This document shows positions 27,489-36,866 of a DNA stretch of 64,000 nucleotides, piece after piece (within the stretch, counting starts at the first letter, position 1; every line of letters begins with the position of its first letter). The translations under genes were made by a program, and so were the position numbers. Location: assembly GCF_019795295.1 (NCBI RefSeq), contig NZ_JAIMCG010000001.1, forward strand, positions 248,001 through 312,000. Direction: 5' to 3'. The notes beneath the pieces are model-generated. The model was not told the DNA's origin, made no database searches, and was given only the letters and a program-made list of their open reading frames with translations. The stretch is from Cupriavidus sp. AU9028 (lineage in GTDB: Bacteria > Pseudomonadota > Gammaproteobacteria > Burkholderiales > Burkholderiaceae).

Positions 27489-28238
27489 ATGAAAGTACTC
27501 GTCGCAGTCAAGCGCGTGGTTGACTACAACGTCAAGGTCCGTGTGAAGTCCGATGGCTCGGGCGTCGATCTGGCCAACGTGAAAATGAGCATGAACCCCT
27601 TCGACGAGATCGCCGTGGAAGAAGCGGTGCGTCTGAAGGAAGCGGGCGTGGCAACCGAAGTGGTCGCGGTCTCCTGCGGCGTCGCGCAATCCCAGGAAAC
27701 GCTGCGCACCGCCATGGCCATTGGCGCCGACCGCGGCATCCTGGTCGAGAGCAGCGAAGAGCTGCAGCCGCTGGCCGTGGCCAAGCTGCTCAAGGCCCTG
27801 ATCGACAAGGAACAGCCGCAACTGGTGATCCTGGGCAAGCAGGCCATCGACGACGACTCGAACCAGACCGGCCAGATGGTTGCCGCGCTGGCCAACCTGC
27901 CGCAAGCCACCTTCGCCTCCAAGGTGCAGATCGCCGACGGCCGCGCCTCGGTGACCCGCGAAGTGGACGGCGGTCTGGAAACCGTGTCGGTGCAACTGCC
28001 GGCCGTGGTGACCACCGACCTGCGCCTGAACGAGCCGCGCTACGTGACGCTGCCCAACATCATGAAGGCGAAGAAGAAGCCGCTGGAAACCGTGAAGCCG
28101 GAAGACCTGGGCGTGGAAGTGGCCCCGCGTCTGCAGACGCTGAAGGTCGTCGAGCCGCCCAAGCGCAGCGCGGGTGTGATGGTGCCGGACGTCGCGACGC
28201 TGGTGCAGAAGCTCAAGAACGAAGCCAAGGTCATCTAA
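27489..28238 (+). CDS. etfB: Electron transfer flavoprotein beta subunit
   Basis: With EtfA it carries electrons from acyl-CoA and other dehydrogenases to ETF:ubiquinone oxidoreductase. The 249-residue protein starts [19 protein letters not shown]. It has [17 protein letters not shown] and the recognition/AMP-binding region [24 protein letters not shown], ending in an AMP-site and anchor helix. ATG 27489 follows GGAGTGAG. Codon bias is strong, implying high expression. etfA follows after 20 bp and an acyl-CoA dehydrogenase gene lies just beyond it, its natural partner. Confidence 0.97.
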   Translation: MKVLVAVKRVVDYNVKVRVKSDGSGVDLANVKMSMNPFDEIAVEEAVRLKEAGVATEVVAVSCGVAQSQETLRTAMAIGADRGILVESSEELQPLAVAKLLKALIDKEQPQLVILGKQAIDDDSNQTGQMVAALANLPQATFASKVQIADGRASVTREVDGGLETVSVQLPAVVTTDLRLNEPRYVTLPNIMKAKKKPLETVKPEDLGVEVAPRLQTLKVVEPPKRSAGVMVPDVATLVQKLKNEAKVI

Positions 28239-28258
28239 GCGCGCCAGGAGATACGAAC

Positions 28259-29194
28259 ATGACTGCACTCGTCATTGCTGAACACGACAATCAAACCCTG
28301 AAGGCCGCGACGCTGAACACCGTGAGCGCGGCTGCCCAGTGCGGCGGCGACGTCCACGTGCTGGTAGCCGGCGCCAATGCCCAGGCGGCCGCCGAAGCCG
28401 CCGCGAAGATCGCTGGCGTCTCGAAGGTGCTGCTGGCCGATGCGCCGCACTTCGCCGACGGGCTGGCCGAGAACGTGGCCGAGCAGGTGCTGGCGGTCGC
28501 TGGCGACTACAGCCACATCCTTGCCCCCGCCACCGCCTACGGCAAGAACATCCTGCCGCGTGTGGCCGCCAAGCTCGATGTGGCCCAGCTGTCGGACATC
28601 ACCAAGGTGGACGGCCCCGATACCTTCGAGCGCCCGATCTACGCCGGTAACGCCATCGCCACCGTCAAGTCCTCCGACAAGGTCAAGGTCATCACGGTGC
28701 GCGGCACCGCGTTCGACCCGGCCGCTGCCGAAGGCGGCAGCGCCTCGGTCGAGACCGTGACGGCGGCCGCCGACGCCGGCGTGTCGCAATTCGTGTCGCG
28801 CGAGCTGACCAAGAGCGACCGGCCCGAACTGACCGCCGCCAAGATCATCGTCTCGGGCGGCCGTGGCGTCGGCTCGGGCGAGAACTACACCAAGGTGCTG
28901 ACCCCGCTGGCCGACAAGCTGGGCGCGGCGCTGGGTGCCTCGCGCGCGGCAGTCGATGCCGGCTTCGTGCCGAACGACTACCAGGTGGGCCAGACCGGCA
29001 AGATCGTCGCGCCGCAGCTGTATATCGCCGTCGGTATCTCCGGCGCGATCCAGCATCTGGCCGGCATGAAGGACTCCAAGGTGATCGTCGCGATCAACAA
29101 GGATCCGGAAGCGCCGATCTTCTCGGTGGCCGACTACGGCCTCGTCGGCGATCTGAACACCGTCGTGCCGGAGCTGGTCGCGGCGCTGGGCTGA
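28259..29194 (+). CDS. etfA: Electron transfer flavoprotein alpha subunit
   Basis: The FAD-bearing subunit of ETF. In 311 residues the N-terminal domain begins [15 protein letters not shown]. The C-terminal FAD domain carries [20 protein letters not shown], the [20 protein letters not shown] loop and [16 protein letters not shown], all diagnostic. AGGAG lies 10 bases before the ATG. A strong terminator follows within 75 bp, so etfBA forms a two-gene unit. Confidence 0.97.
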   Translation: MTALVIAEHDNQTLKAATLNTVSAAAQCGGDVHVLVAGANAQAAAEAAAKIAGVSKVLLADAPHFADGLAENVAEQVLAVAGDYSHILAPATAYGKNILPRVAAKLDVAQLSDITKVDGPDTFERPIYAGNAIATVKSSDKVKVITVRGTAFDPAAAEGGSASVETVTAAADAGVSQFVSRELTKSDRPELTAAKIIVSGGRGVGSGENYTKVLTPLADKLGAALGASRAAVDAGFVPNDYQVGQTGKIVAPQLYIAVGISGAIQHLAGMKDSKVIVAINKDPEAPIFSVADYGLVGDLNTVVPELVAALG

Positions 29195-29235
29195 TGTTGC
29201 ATCGGCCACCCGACGCGGCGGCCGATCCCAGATGC

Positions 29236-29271
29236 AAAGCCGTTCCGGGCATGCCCGCGAACGGCTTTTTT
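29236..29271 (+). terminator. Rho-independent terminator after etfA
   Basis: A perfect 10-bp stem (AAAGCCGTTC with GAACGGCTTT) around a 13-base loop, followed by T residues to 29271. It separates etfBA from the acyl-CoA dehydrogenase gene. Confidence 0.9.
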
Positions 29272-29309
29272 CATATCCGGCTTTTCCATACCAATACACG
29301 GAGACTTCG

Positions 29310-31103
29310 ATGACTTACCGCGCACCGCTGAAGGACATGCTGTTCGTGATGAACGAGCTGGCCGGTCTTGACGCCATCCACCGCCTGCCAGGCTTCGAGG
29401 AGGCGACGCCCGATACCGCCCAGGCGGTGCTGGAAGAGGCGGCGCGCTTCACCGAGGAAGTCATCGCTCCGCTGAATCGCGCCGGAGACCTGGAGCCGAG
29501 CAGCTGGCGCGACGGTTCTGTGACCACCACCCCAGGCTTCCGGCAGGCCTTCCGCCAGTTCGCCGAAGGCGGCTGGCAGGGCGTGCTGCATCCGCAGGCG
29601 TTCGGTGGCCAGGGCCTGCCCAAGCTGATCGGCACCGCCTGCAACGAGATGCTGAACGCGGCCAACCTGTCCTTCGCGCTGTGCCCCTTGCTGACCGACG
29701 GCGCGATCGAGGCTCTGCTCACCGCCGGCAGCGAGGAGCAGCGGGCGCTGTTCCTGCCGAAGCTGATCTCGGGCCAGTGGACCGGCACCATGAACCTGAC
29801 CGAGCCGCAGGCCGGCTCCGACCTGGCCGCCGTGCGCACCCGTGCCGAGCCGCAGGGCGACGGCACCTACAGGCTGTTCGGCACCAAGATTTTCATTACC
29901 TATGGCGAGCACGACATGGCCGAGAACATCGTCCATCTGGTGCTTGCCCGCACACCCACCGCGCCGGAAGGGGTCAAGGGCATCTCGCTGTTCATCGTGC
30001 CCAAGTTCCTGGTCAATGCCGATGGCACGCCGGGCGAGCGCAATGACGTGCATTGCGTGTCGATCGAACACAAGCTTGGCATCAAGGCCAGTCCCACCGC
30101 CGTGCTGCAGTTCGGCGACCATGGCGGCGCGATCGGCACGCTGGTCGGCGAGGAGAACCGGGGCCTCGAGTACATGTTCATCATGATGAACGCGGCGCGC
30201 TTCTCGGTCGGCATGCAAGGTGTGGCCGTCTCCGACCGCGCCTACCAGCAGGCCGTCGCCTATGCCCGGGAGCGGGTGCAGAGCCGCCCCGTCGACGGTT
30301 CCGCCAGACAGGCGGTCACCATCATCCATCATCCCGATGTGCGGCGGATGCTGATGACGATGCGCGCGCTGACCGAAGGCGCGCGCGCCCTGGCCTATGT
30401 CGGCGCCGCCGCCAGCGATATCGCCCACCAGCATCCGGACGAGGCGGTACGCCGGGAAAACCAGGCCTTCTACGAATTTCTGGTGCCGATCATCAAGGGC
30501 TGGAGCACCGAGATGTCGATCGACGTGACCAGCCTGGGCGTGCAGGTGCATGGCGGCATGGGCTTCATCGAGGAAACGGGCGCCGCGCAGCACTACCGTG
30601 ACGCGCGCATCCTGCCGATCTACGAGGGCACCACGGCGATCCAGGCCAACGATCTGATCGGCCGCAAGACCATGCGCGATGGCGGGGCGGTGGCCAGGGC
30701 AATCTGCGCACGCATCGCGGCGACGGAGGCCGAACTGGCGCACCATGACGGCAAGGCAGGGGAGGCGATGCGTGCCATGCAGTCGCAGTTGGCCAGGGGC
30801 CGTCAGGCGCTGGAACAGGCCATTGCCTTCATCGTCGAGCATGGCAAGGCCGACCCCAACGCCGCGTTCGCCGGCAGTGTTCCCTACCTGAAGCTGTGTG
30901 GCATCGTGCTGTGCGGCTGGCAGATGGCGCGCGCGATGCTCGCCACCGAGCGGGTGCGCGACACCGATGCAGCGTTTTGCGAGGCGAAGATCGCCACCGC
31001 GCATTTCTATGCGGAGCACCTGCTGTCGCAGGCGGGCGGCATCCGCGATGCCATCGTAGCGGGTGCCGCACCGGTCAACGCGATGCCCGAAGCGCTGTTC
31101 TAA
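29310..31103 (+). CDS. Long-type acyl-CoA dehydrogenase (DmdC/FadE-like)
   Basis: A 597-residue FAD enzyme of the acyl-CoA dehydrogenase family with the extra C-terminal domain found in 3-methylmercaptopropionyl-CoA dehydrogenase and related bacterial enzymes. It introduces a double bond into an acyl-CoA and passes electrons to ETF. Visible motifs are MNLTEPQAGSDLAAVRTRA (substrate/FAD loop), ARFSVGMQGVAVSDRAYQQA, GVQVHGGMGFIEETGAAQHY and PIYEGTTAIQANDLIGRK, where Glu439 is the likely catalytic base. ATG 29310 has GGAG seven bases upstream. The substrate cannot be told from sequence. Placement after etfBA supports a linked role. Confidence 0.93.
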   Translation: MTYRAPLKDMLFVMNELAGLDAIHRLPGFEEATPDTAQAVLEEAARFTEEVIAPLNRAGDLEPSSWRDGSVTTTPGFRQAFRQFAEGGWQGVLHPQAFGGQGLPKLIGTACNEMLNAANLSFALCPLLTDGAIEALLTAGSEEQRALFLPKLISGQWTGTMNLTEPQAGSDLAAVRTRAEPQGDGTYRLFGTKIFITYGEHDMAENIVHLVLARTPTAPEGVKGISLFIVPKFLVNADGTPGERNDVHCVSIEHKLGIKASPTAVLQFGDHGGAIGTLVGEENRGLEYMFIMMNAARFSVGMQGVAVSDRAYQQAVAYARERVQSRPVDGSARQAVTIIHHPDVRRMLMTMRALTEGARALAYVGAAASDIAHQHPDEAVRRENQAFYEFLVPIIKGWSTEMSIDVTSLGVQVHGGMGFIEETGAAQHYRDARILPIYEGTTAIQANDLIGRKTMRDGGAVARAICARIAATEAELAHHDGKAGEAMRAMQSQLARGRQALEQAIAFIVEHGKADPNAAFAGSVPYLKLCGIVLCGWQMARAMLATERVRDTDAAFCEAKIATAHFYAEHLLSQAGGIRDAIVAGAAPVNAMPEALF

Positions 31104-31126
31104 GCGCCGCGACCCTGCCACCCTGC

Positions 31127-32062
31127 CTATAGCGTCTCGGCGACCTTGCGCTGGAAATTCCGGCGCTGCCGTCCAACCGCGATCGTTTGCCGCAGCAAGG
31201 TGGACGCCGGCAACATGCCTTGCTCCTCGGAAAACGGCCAGGGCTGGCCCCGCTGCTGCGCGTCGAGCCGGTCGCTCAGTTCGCTGTAAGCCTGATAGGT
31301 CGCTTCCTCGATCTGGTCGAACGTCGGGTGGAAGATCGGTCGGGGGAACTCGCTTCGCTCCCACATGACGACCGCGGCGCGTCCGGCAAGCTCGTCGCGC
31401 GCTTGCCGCCGCGCCGTCGCGATGCCAGGGGCCGCCAGCCTGAGCGCGGACCAGCCCTGGCACGGGTCGGCGGTTCTGTCGCCGGCCAGCGCCAGCAAGG
31501 TCGATACGCTCCCTTCCGACTGGAACAGGCCGCGCAGCGTTGCCTGCCATCCGCCCGCGAGCAGGCCGTTGGTCCCGACGGCGGCCAGCAGCGCTTGCAT
31601 CTGGGCCTTGCTGAAGGTGGAGACCGCGCTTGCCAGCGCGGCAATTGCGGCATCACGGGCGCCGGCGGGCAAGGAATTGGCCTTGTCGATCAGGGTCCGC
31701 ACTACCTCCACTCGCGTCGCGGGCGGTGCACGACGAGACTGGAGTGCGAGCTCGGCGATCTCGCCTGCGTTCGCCGTCCCGCGCGCTCTGACAGGCGCAT
31801 GGGTGGTGGCAGCCAGCCCGCGAAATTGCTTCGCCGTGCGAGCCAGCGCATTGGTGTCGCGCAGCGACAGGAATCGGCACAGCTCCTCTTGCAGCGGCGC
31901 GGGCAGCCACGCAATGGAGGCATGCGCACCGGCGTCGTTGCCGGACGAGGGCAGGGTTGCCGCTCCAGTGCCGACGGCCGCGGAGCCGGCGGGGGGCAGG
32001 GGCGGCTGAGGATTGCCTGTCGTCGCGCCGGCCGTGGCGGGTGCGAGGTTCTGGATGCCCAT
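31127..32062 (-). CDS. F-box-like protein, candidate secreted effector
   Basis: A 311-residue protein with an F-box-like motif at residues 53-84: LPAPLQEELCRFLSLRD followed by ALARTAKQFRGLA. This matches the spacing LPxxLxxxIxxxLxxxDxxxLxxTxKxxR of eukaryotic F-boxes, which bind Skp1 in ubiquitin ligases. Residues 1-50 are low-complexity Ala/Pro/Gly/Thr, as in type III effectors. Residues about 117-165 look like HEAT-type helical repeats (NSLPAGARDAAIAALASAV). The C-terminus is basic. ATG 32062 is used; a TTG two codons earlier is possible. It lies 227 bp downstream of dadA on the same strand and converges with the acyl-CoA dehydrogenase. Bacterial F-box proteins such as Ralstonia GALA effectors are the precedent. 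No secretion gene is seen here, so delivery is inference. Confidence 0.72.
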   Translation of the reverse strand: MGIQNLAPATAGATTGNPQPPLPPAGSAAVGTGAATLPSSGNDAGAHASIAWLPAPLQEELCRFLSLRDTNALARTAKQFRGLAATTHAPVRARGTANAGEIAELALQSRRAPPATRVEVVRTLIDKANSLPAGARDAAIAALASAVSTFSKAQMQALLAAVGTNGLLAGGWQATLRGLFQSEGSVSTLLALAGDRTADPCQGWSALRLAAPGIATARRQARDELAGRAAVVMWERSEFPRPIFHPTFDQIEEATYQAYSELSDRLDAQQRGQPWPFSEEQGMLPASTLLRQTIAVGRQRRNFQRKVAETL

Positions 32063-32289
32063 GGTCAATCAGCAGGAGTGGCGATCTGGGAAGACGGCGA
32101 ACCGGCTCGTCCGTCTCGTCGGCGTTCGCCATGATTCAGGAGGACCTCATGGCAGGAAGGCCGCCGATTGTGCACGGCCTGGGGCAGAAGCGTTGTTGCT
32201 CCGCTGCCGCGTCTTGCTGATTTCGCTCTTGCGCGCAGAAGGGGGCGCGACGGACGGCCTTGCGAGCCGTCCTTGCGGTGTGCTCGGAC

Positions 32290-33582
32290 TCAGGCCGTGG
32301 CCGGCCGTGGCATGGGATGCCGGCGTGTTTCGCGAAGATAGCGGGCGACCGACAGGTCGTCGGCGCGGATGGCGGGGGACGCGCCGGAGACCAGGTCGGA
32401 CAGCAGCTTGCCGGAGCCGCAGGCCATGGTCCAGCCCAGCGTGCCGTGGCCGGTATTGAGCCACAGGCCCTTGACCGGAGTCGGGCCGACGATGGGTGTG
32501 CCGTCGGGGGTCATCGGCCGCAGGCCGGTCCAGAACGAGGCGCGGGCAACGTCCCCGGCGCCAGGGAACAGATCGGACACCACATGTTCCAGCGTGCGGC
32601 GCTTGGCCGGGTCGAGCGAGCGGTCGAAGCCGACGATCTGTGCCATGCCGCCGACGCGGATGCGGTCGTCGAAGCGCGTGATGGCGACCTTGTAGGTTTC
32701 GTCCAGCACGGTCGACACCGGGCTGCGCGAAGCGTCGGTCATCGGCACCGTGATGGAAAATCCCTTCAGCGGATAGACCGGGATGTCGACGAAGGCCTTG
32801 ACGAACTGCGTCGACCAGCTGCCCAGTGCAACCACGACCAGATCGGCCGTCAGCGGCTCGCCGCCGACCATCGCGCCGACCACGGCATTGCCGCGGGTGA
32901 TCAGGCTGTCGATCGAGCGTCCGTACTGGAATCGCACGCCAAGCGCCTGCGCCATGTCGGCAAGCTTGTTGGTGAACAACTGGCAGTCGCCGGTTTCGTC
33001 ATTGGGCAGACGCAGCCCGCCGGCCAGCTTGTCGTGCACGGCAGCCAGCGCGGGCTCGGCGCGAGCCAGTTCGTCGCGGGACAACAACTCGTAGGGCACG
33101 CCCGCCTCTTGCAGTACGGCGATGTCGCGCGAGGCCGCGTCCAGCTGCTGCGCGGTGCGGAAGACCTGCAGCGTGCCCTGCTGGCGGCCTTCGTAGGCGA
33201 TGCCGGTCTCGGTGCGCAAGGCGCGGATGCAGTCGCGGCTGTACTCGGCCAGGCGCACCATCCGTTCCTTGTTGACCGCGTAGCTGGCCGCATTGCAGTT
33301 GCGCAGCATTTGCCATATCCATTGCAATTGGAACAGCGTGCCATCCGGACGGATCGACAGCGGCGCGTGCTGCTGGAACATCCATTTGATCGCCTTCAGG
33401 GGCACGCCCGGCGCGGCCCACGGGGAGGCGTAGCCGGGGGAGATCTGCCCGGCGTTGGCAAAGCTGGTGCCCAGCGCCGGGCCCGCTTCGCGGTCGACCA
33501 CGGTGACCTCGTGCCCGGCTTTTGCCAGATACCAGGCGCTGGTCACGCCAATCACGCCACTGCCAAGAACGAGTACACGCAT
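32290..33582 (-). CDS. dadA: D-amino acid dehydrogenase
   Basis: A membrane-associated flavoenzyme that oxidises D-amino acids (chiefly D-alanine) to 2-oxoacids, passing electrons to the respiratory chain. The 430-residue protein has the N-terminal FAD motif [20 protein letters not shown] and continues [32 protein letters not shown], the DadA hallmark. Near the end are [17 protein letters not shown] and [19 protein letters not shown] 33582 with GGGG upstream is preferred over an upstream in-frame start. It is divergent from an Lrp-type gene, the usual DadA regulator arrangement. Confidence 0.96.
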   Translation of the reverse strand: MRVLVLGSGVIGVTSAWYLAKAGHEVTVVDREAGPALGTSFANAGQISPGYASPWAAPGVPLKAIKWMFQQHAPLSIRPDGTLFQLQWIWQMLRNCNAASYAVNKERMVRLAEYSRDCIRALRTETGIAYEGRQQGTLQVFRTAQQLDAASRDIAVLQEAGVPYELLSRDELARAEPALAAVHDKLAGGLRLPNDETGDCQLFTNKLADMAQALGVRFQYGRSIDSLITRGNAVVGAMVGGEPLTADLVVVALGSWSTQFVKAFVDIPVYPLKGFSITVPMTDASRSPVSTVLDETYKVAITRFDDRIRVGGMAQIVGFDRSLDPAKRRTLEHVVSDLFPGAGDVARASFWTGLRPMTPDGTPIVGPTPVKGLWLNTGHGTLGWTMACGSGKLLSDLVSGASPAIRADDLSVARYLRETRRHPMPRPATA

Positions 33583-33691
33583 TGCTGGACCCCGCAAACC
33601 AGAACAGGCTAGGAAATAAGGAACATCCTCTATGGTATTGAAAGTGATCCAGAGATAATTAACGATATTCTGACGAAAACAGGAAAAAATC
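33583..33691. promoter_or_regulatory. Divergent control region between dadA and the Lrp-type regulator
   Basis: A 109-bp region whose middle (about 33613-33690) is strikingly AT-rich for this genome, for example GAGATAATTAACGATATTC. It must contain both divergent promoters and probably Lrp-type binding sites. I could not define a single clear operator by eye. Confidence 0.5.
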
Positions 33692-34195
33692 ATGCGAACG
33701 ACCCGTCAACCCGTGCGCGGGCTGGACCGGCTGGACCGTCGCATCCTCGCGCTGTTGCAAAGCGACGGCCGGATGTCGATGAAGGACCTGGCGGAGGCGG
33801 TCGGCCTGACCATCACGCCCTGCATCGAGCGGGTCAAGCGGATGGAGCGCGACGGCGTCATCATGGGGTACTACGCGCGGCTCAATCCTGCCTTGCTGGG
33901 CAGCGCCCTGCTGGTGTTCGTCGAGATCACGCTCAACAGCAAGGCCGGCAATATGTTCGAGCAGTTTCGGCGCGAGGTCCTGCGCATTCCGGAAGTGATG
34001 GAGTGTCATCTCGTGTCAGGCGACTTCGACTACCTGATCAAGGCAAGGATTCGCGAAATCGGCGAATATCGCCGTCTGCTCGGCGACATCCTGCTGCAAC
34101 TCCCGGGGGCGGCGCAGTCCAAGAGCTATGTCGTGATGGAAGAAATCAAGGAAACGCTGGCGATCCCCGTCGAGGAGAAGGGCCAGCCCGTTTGA
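33692..34195 (+). CDS. Lrp/AsnC-family transcriptional regulator
   Basis: A 167-residue regulator. The winged helix-turn-helix is at about 10-70 ([20 protein letters not shown], then [20 protein letters not shown]). A RAM/AsnC ligand domain at about 75-155 contains [18 protein letters not shown]. It closely resembles Lrp-type activators of dadA and bkd genes. The divergent position next to dadA suggests it senses an amino acid, probably alanine, and controls dadA and itself. AGGAAAAAA precedes the ATG. The radical SAM gene starts two bases after its stop. Confidence 0.92.
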   Translation: MRTTRQPVRGLDRLDRRILALLQSDGRMSMKDLAEAVGLTITPCIERVKRMERDGVIMGYYARLNPALLGSALLVFVEITLNSKAGNMFEQFRREVLRIPEVMECHLVSGDFDYLIKARIREIGEYRRLLGDILLQLPGAAQSKSYVVMEEIKETLAIPVEEKGQPV

Positions 34196-34197
34196 CG

Positions 34198-35481
34198 ATG
34201 AGACGTACCGACCCGGCCAGGCCGGATCCACGCAGCGAGGGACGGCGCAGCGAGGACGAGCGCGGCGGGTACTCTCGCGAACGCGATCCGCAGGCCTTGC
34301 CGCAGTCCGCTCCCAGGCCGTTGCAGGCACGCAAGGGGCGCGGCGCGGTCAGCAACCTGCAGGGCCGTTTCGCCCGCGATGAGCGGGAAGCGTTCGACGA
34401 CGGCTGGAGCGGGGAGGACGGCGGTGCCGACGACGCGCCGGGCAGGGCGCGAGCGGGCGGCGCCGTGGCTGCCGTGCAGGCCGGCGCGGAGGATGCGTCG
34501 GCAGCGGCGCCGCGGTTGGTGACCCATGTCACCGAAGAGCTGGCGCGGTCGGTGCTCACCCGCAATGCGTCCCCCGATATTCCCTTCGACGTCTCGCTCA
34601 ATCCCTACCGCGGCTGCGAGCACGGTTGCATCTATTGCTTCGCCCGCCCCACGCATGCGTACCTCGACCTGTCCCCCGGGCTGGATTTCGAAACCCGCCT
34701 CTACGCGAAGGTGAATGCCGCCGAGCAGCTGCGCAAGACGCTGTCGCGGCCCGGCTACCGCTGCGAGACGATCGCCCTGGGCGTCAATACCGATGCCTAT
34801 CAGCCGATCGAACGCACCGCACGGGTGACACGCGAGGTGCTGGAGGTATTGCATGACTGCCATCATCCGGTGGCGCTCATCACCAAGTCCTCGCTGATCG
34901 AACGCGATATCGATCTGCTGGCGCCAATGGCTGCCAGGCGGCTGGCGGTGGCGGCGGTGACACTCACCACGCTGGACCACGACATCGCGAGGACGCTGGA
35001 GCCGCGCGCGGCGGCGCCGGCGCGGCGCCTGCGCACCATCCGCACGTTGACCGACGCGGGCATCCCTGTCGGCGTCAGTGTCGCGCCGGTGATCCCGTTC
35101 ATCACCGAGCCGGACCTGGAGCGGGTGCTGGAGGCAGCGCGCGAGGCGGGCGCGGTCTATGCCAACTACATCGTGCTGCGGTTGCCATGGGAAGTCGGAC
35201 CGTTGTTCGAGGAGTGGCTGCAGACACATTTTCCCGACCGCGCCGAGCGGGTGATGAACCGGGTGCGCGAGATGCGTGGCGGCAAGGACTATGACGCGAA
35301 CTTCGCCACGCGGATGCGCGGCAGCGGCATCTGGGCCGACCTGATGCGCCAGCGTTTCTACAAGGCCGCCCAGCGGCTGGGTTTCCGCTATCACCGCTTC
35401 GAGCTGGACAACAGCCAGTTCCAGCCGCCGGCTCCGCCCCCGTCCGCGGCGCCCGATGCGCGGCAGGGCTCGCTGTTCTGA
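34198..35481 (+). CDS. PA0069-family radical SAM protein
   Basis: A 427-residue radical SAM enzyme of unknown substrate. The iron-sulfur motif is CEHGCIYC (CxxxCxxC), preceded by SLNPYRGCEHG as in the SplB-related PA0069 family. Later segments such as PVALITKSSLIERD and GVSVAPVIPFITEPDLERVL belong to the same family. The first 110 residues are a charged, Arg/Asp/Gly-rich region without clear fold. ATG 34198 is two bases after the Lrp-type gene, so they share a transcript, an unexplained pairing. Confidence 0.88.
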   Translation: MRRTDPARPDPRSEGRRSEDERGGYSRERDPQALPQSAPRPLQARKGRGAVSNLQGRFARDEREAFDDGWSGEDGGADDAPGRARAGGAVAAVQAGAEDASAAAPRLVTHVTEELARSVLTRNASPDIPFDVSLNPYRGCEHGCIYCFARPTHAYLDLSPGLDFETRLYAKVNAAEQLRKTLSRPGYRCETIALGVNTDAYQPIERTARVTREVLEVLHDCHHPVALITKSSLIERDIDLLAPMAARRLAVAAVTLTTLDHDIARTLEPRAAAPARRLRTIRTLTDAGIPVGVSVAPVIPFITEPDLERVLEAAREAGAVYANYIVLRLPWEVGPLFEEWLQTHFPDRAERVMNRVREMRGGKDYDANFATRMRGSGIWADLMRQRFYKAAQRLGFRYHRFELDNSQFQPPAPPPSAAPDARQGSLF

Positions 35482-35570
35482 GGCAAGCCCGCATTGTCGT
35501 AGCGGTTGGTCAAATCCGTGTCGCTGTCCATAATGTCCCATTCCAGTTGCTCGGAAGCGGGAGGCAGGCG

Positions 35571-36866
35571 ATGGATGGGCGAGCGCACGCGGAAGCGGTC
35601 GAAGCGTTGCAGCGGGAAGGCGGCATGGATGGTCGGGCGGCGCTTGAGAGGCTGACCGATCCGTTCGGCTGGATGGCGGCAGCCCGCCGCCAGCAGTTTG
35701 CCGACAGCTATCGCTGGTTCCAGCGCGGGCTTGCATTGCTGGGGACACCGGCCTTCGATATCCGGCAGGTCGTCATCGGCGGACAGGCCACGCCGGTGCA
35801 GATGCGCGTGGCCGCACAAAGTCCGTTCTGCCGGCTGACCGAGTTTCGCCTCGCCACGGAGTCCACCCACGCGTCTGCCTCACGCCAGCGGATTCTGCTG
35901 TGCGCGCCGCTGGCCGGGCATCGCGCGGTGCAGCTGAGCGAGGCGATCCGCAGCCTGCTGCCCGACGCCGACGTCTATGTCACCGACTGGATCGACGCGC
36001 GCGATATTCCGCTCGACGCCGGCGCCTTCAGCCTGGAAAGCTACGTGCGCCATATCGAAGGCTATCTCCGGCTGCTCGAGCCGGCGGGTCTGCATGTGGT
36101 GGCGGTGTGTCAGGCGACCGTGCCGGTGCTTGCGGCGCTTGTCAGGGTGGCAGAGCAAGGCGGCGGGGAGCCCTCTACCTTGACGCTGATTGGCGGACCG
36201 GTGGACGCCCGCGAGGGGCAAACGCCGCTGGGGCGCACGGCCGCCACCTTGCCGCCGGCCTGGTTCGAGGCCAACGCCATGGTCGAGGTGCCGGCCGGGT
36301 TTGTCGGAGAGGGGCGCCGTGTCTACCCGGGCTTCCTGCAATTCCAGGCCCTGGTGATGGCGCAGCCGCAGCGGCACTGGTCGCTGCTCAGCGCGTGGTC
36401 GTGCCGGTGGTTGGGTGACAAGGCCCGCTTGCGGGCGCTGGAGACAGAGTTCGCCAGCCACGCCGCGGTACTCGATATCGACGCGCGGTTCTTCCTCGAT
36501 ACGGTAGACGTGGTGTACCGGCAGGCGCTGCTGCCCAGGGGGCAATGGCGCATCGACGCCGAGCCGGTCCGTCTCGATCGGATCCAGCGCACCCGCCTGC
36601 TGACCGTCGAGGCTGCCCGAGACGACATCTCGGGGCCTGGACAGACCCATGCCGCGCATCGCCTGTGCAGCGGGCTGGCGGCCGATGCGCGCGAGCGCAT
36701 TACCGTCGCGGATGCCGACCACTATGGCCTGTTCGGTGGGCAGACCTGGCGTGAGCAGGTGCATCCGCGCCTGCGGCAATGGATGGCGGCGGCGGACGCC
36801 GCCGACCTTACTGCGACAGCTCGCGCGCGGCCTCGACCTGCGACTCGAAGAACGCCTGAAAGCTGA
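35571..36866 (+). CDS. phaZ: Intracellular polyhydroxyalkanoate depolymerase
   Basis: Breaks down stored polyhydroxybutyrate granules. The 431-residue protein has the PhaZ core TDWIDARDIPLDAGAFSLES. Its nucleophile motif VCQATVPVLA uses Cys180 in place of the serine of a lipase box, as in the PhaZ1 type of Cupriavidus necator. DADHYGLFGG near the end holds the likely catalytic His384. ATG 35571 has GGAGG nearby; the frame is open a little further upstream. The last 59 bp overlap the convergent TM2-domain gene, and the final 30 or so residues are an Ala/Arg-rich tail. Other PHA genes are not in the window. Confidence 0.88.
   Translation: MDGRAHAEAVEALQREGGMDGRAALERLTDPFGWMAAARRQQFADSYRWFQRGLALLGTPAFDIRQVVIGGQATPVQMRVAAQSPFCRLTEFRLATESTHASASRQRILLCAPLAGHRAVQLSEAIRSLLPDADVYVTDWIDARDIPLDAGAFSLESYVRHIEGYLRLLEPAGLHVVAVCQATVPVLAALVRVAEQGGGEPSTLTLIGGPVDAREGQTPLGRTAATLPPAWFEANAMVEVPAGFVGEGRRVYPGFLQFQALVMAQPQRHWSLLSAWSCRWLGDKARLRALETEFASHAAVLDIDARFFLDTVDVVYRQALLPRGQWRIDAEPVRLDRIQRTRLLTVEAARDDISGPGQTHAAHRLCSGLAADARERITVADADHYGLFGGQTWREQVHPRLRQWMAAADAADLTATARARPRPATRRTPES

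Noticed and set aside
31187-32134. Plus-strand 315-codon frame over the F-box-like gene
   Set aside because: Its product is Arg/Gly-rich and featureless, while the minus strand carries the F-box pattern, the LP-rich repeats and a plausible start.
32149-32220. 23-codon plus-strand mini-frame with a strong AGGAGG five bases upstream
   Set aside because: It lies in the upstream region of the minus-strand F-box-like gene. The product is not recognisable and chance is likely; worth a look only with ribosome profiling.
32063-32289. hrpII-type box (TTCG, 16 bases, TTCG) upstream of the F-box-like gene
   Set aside because: Only single TTCG copies were found; the second half is missing at the required spacing.
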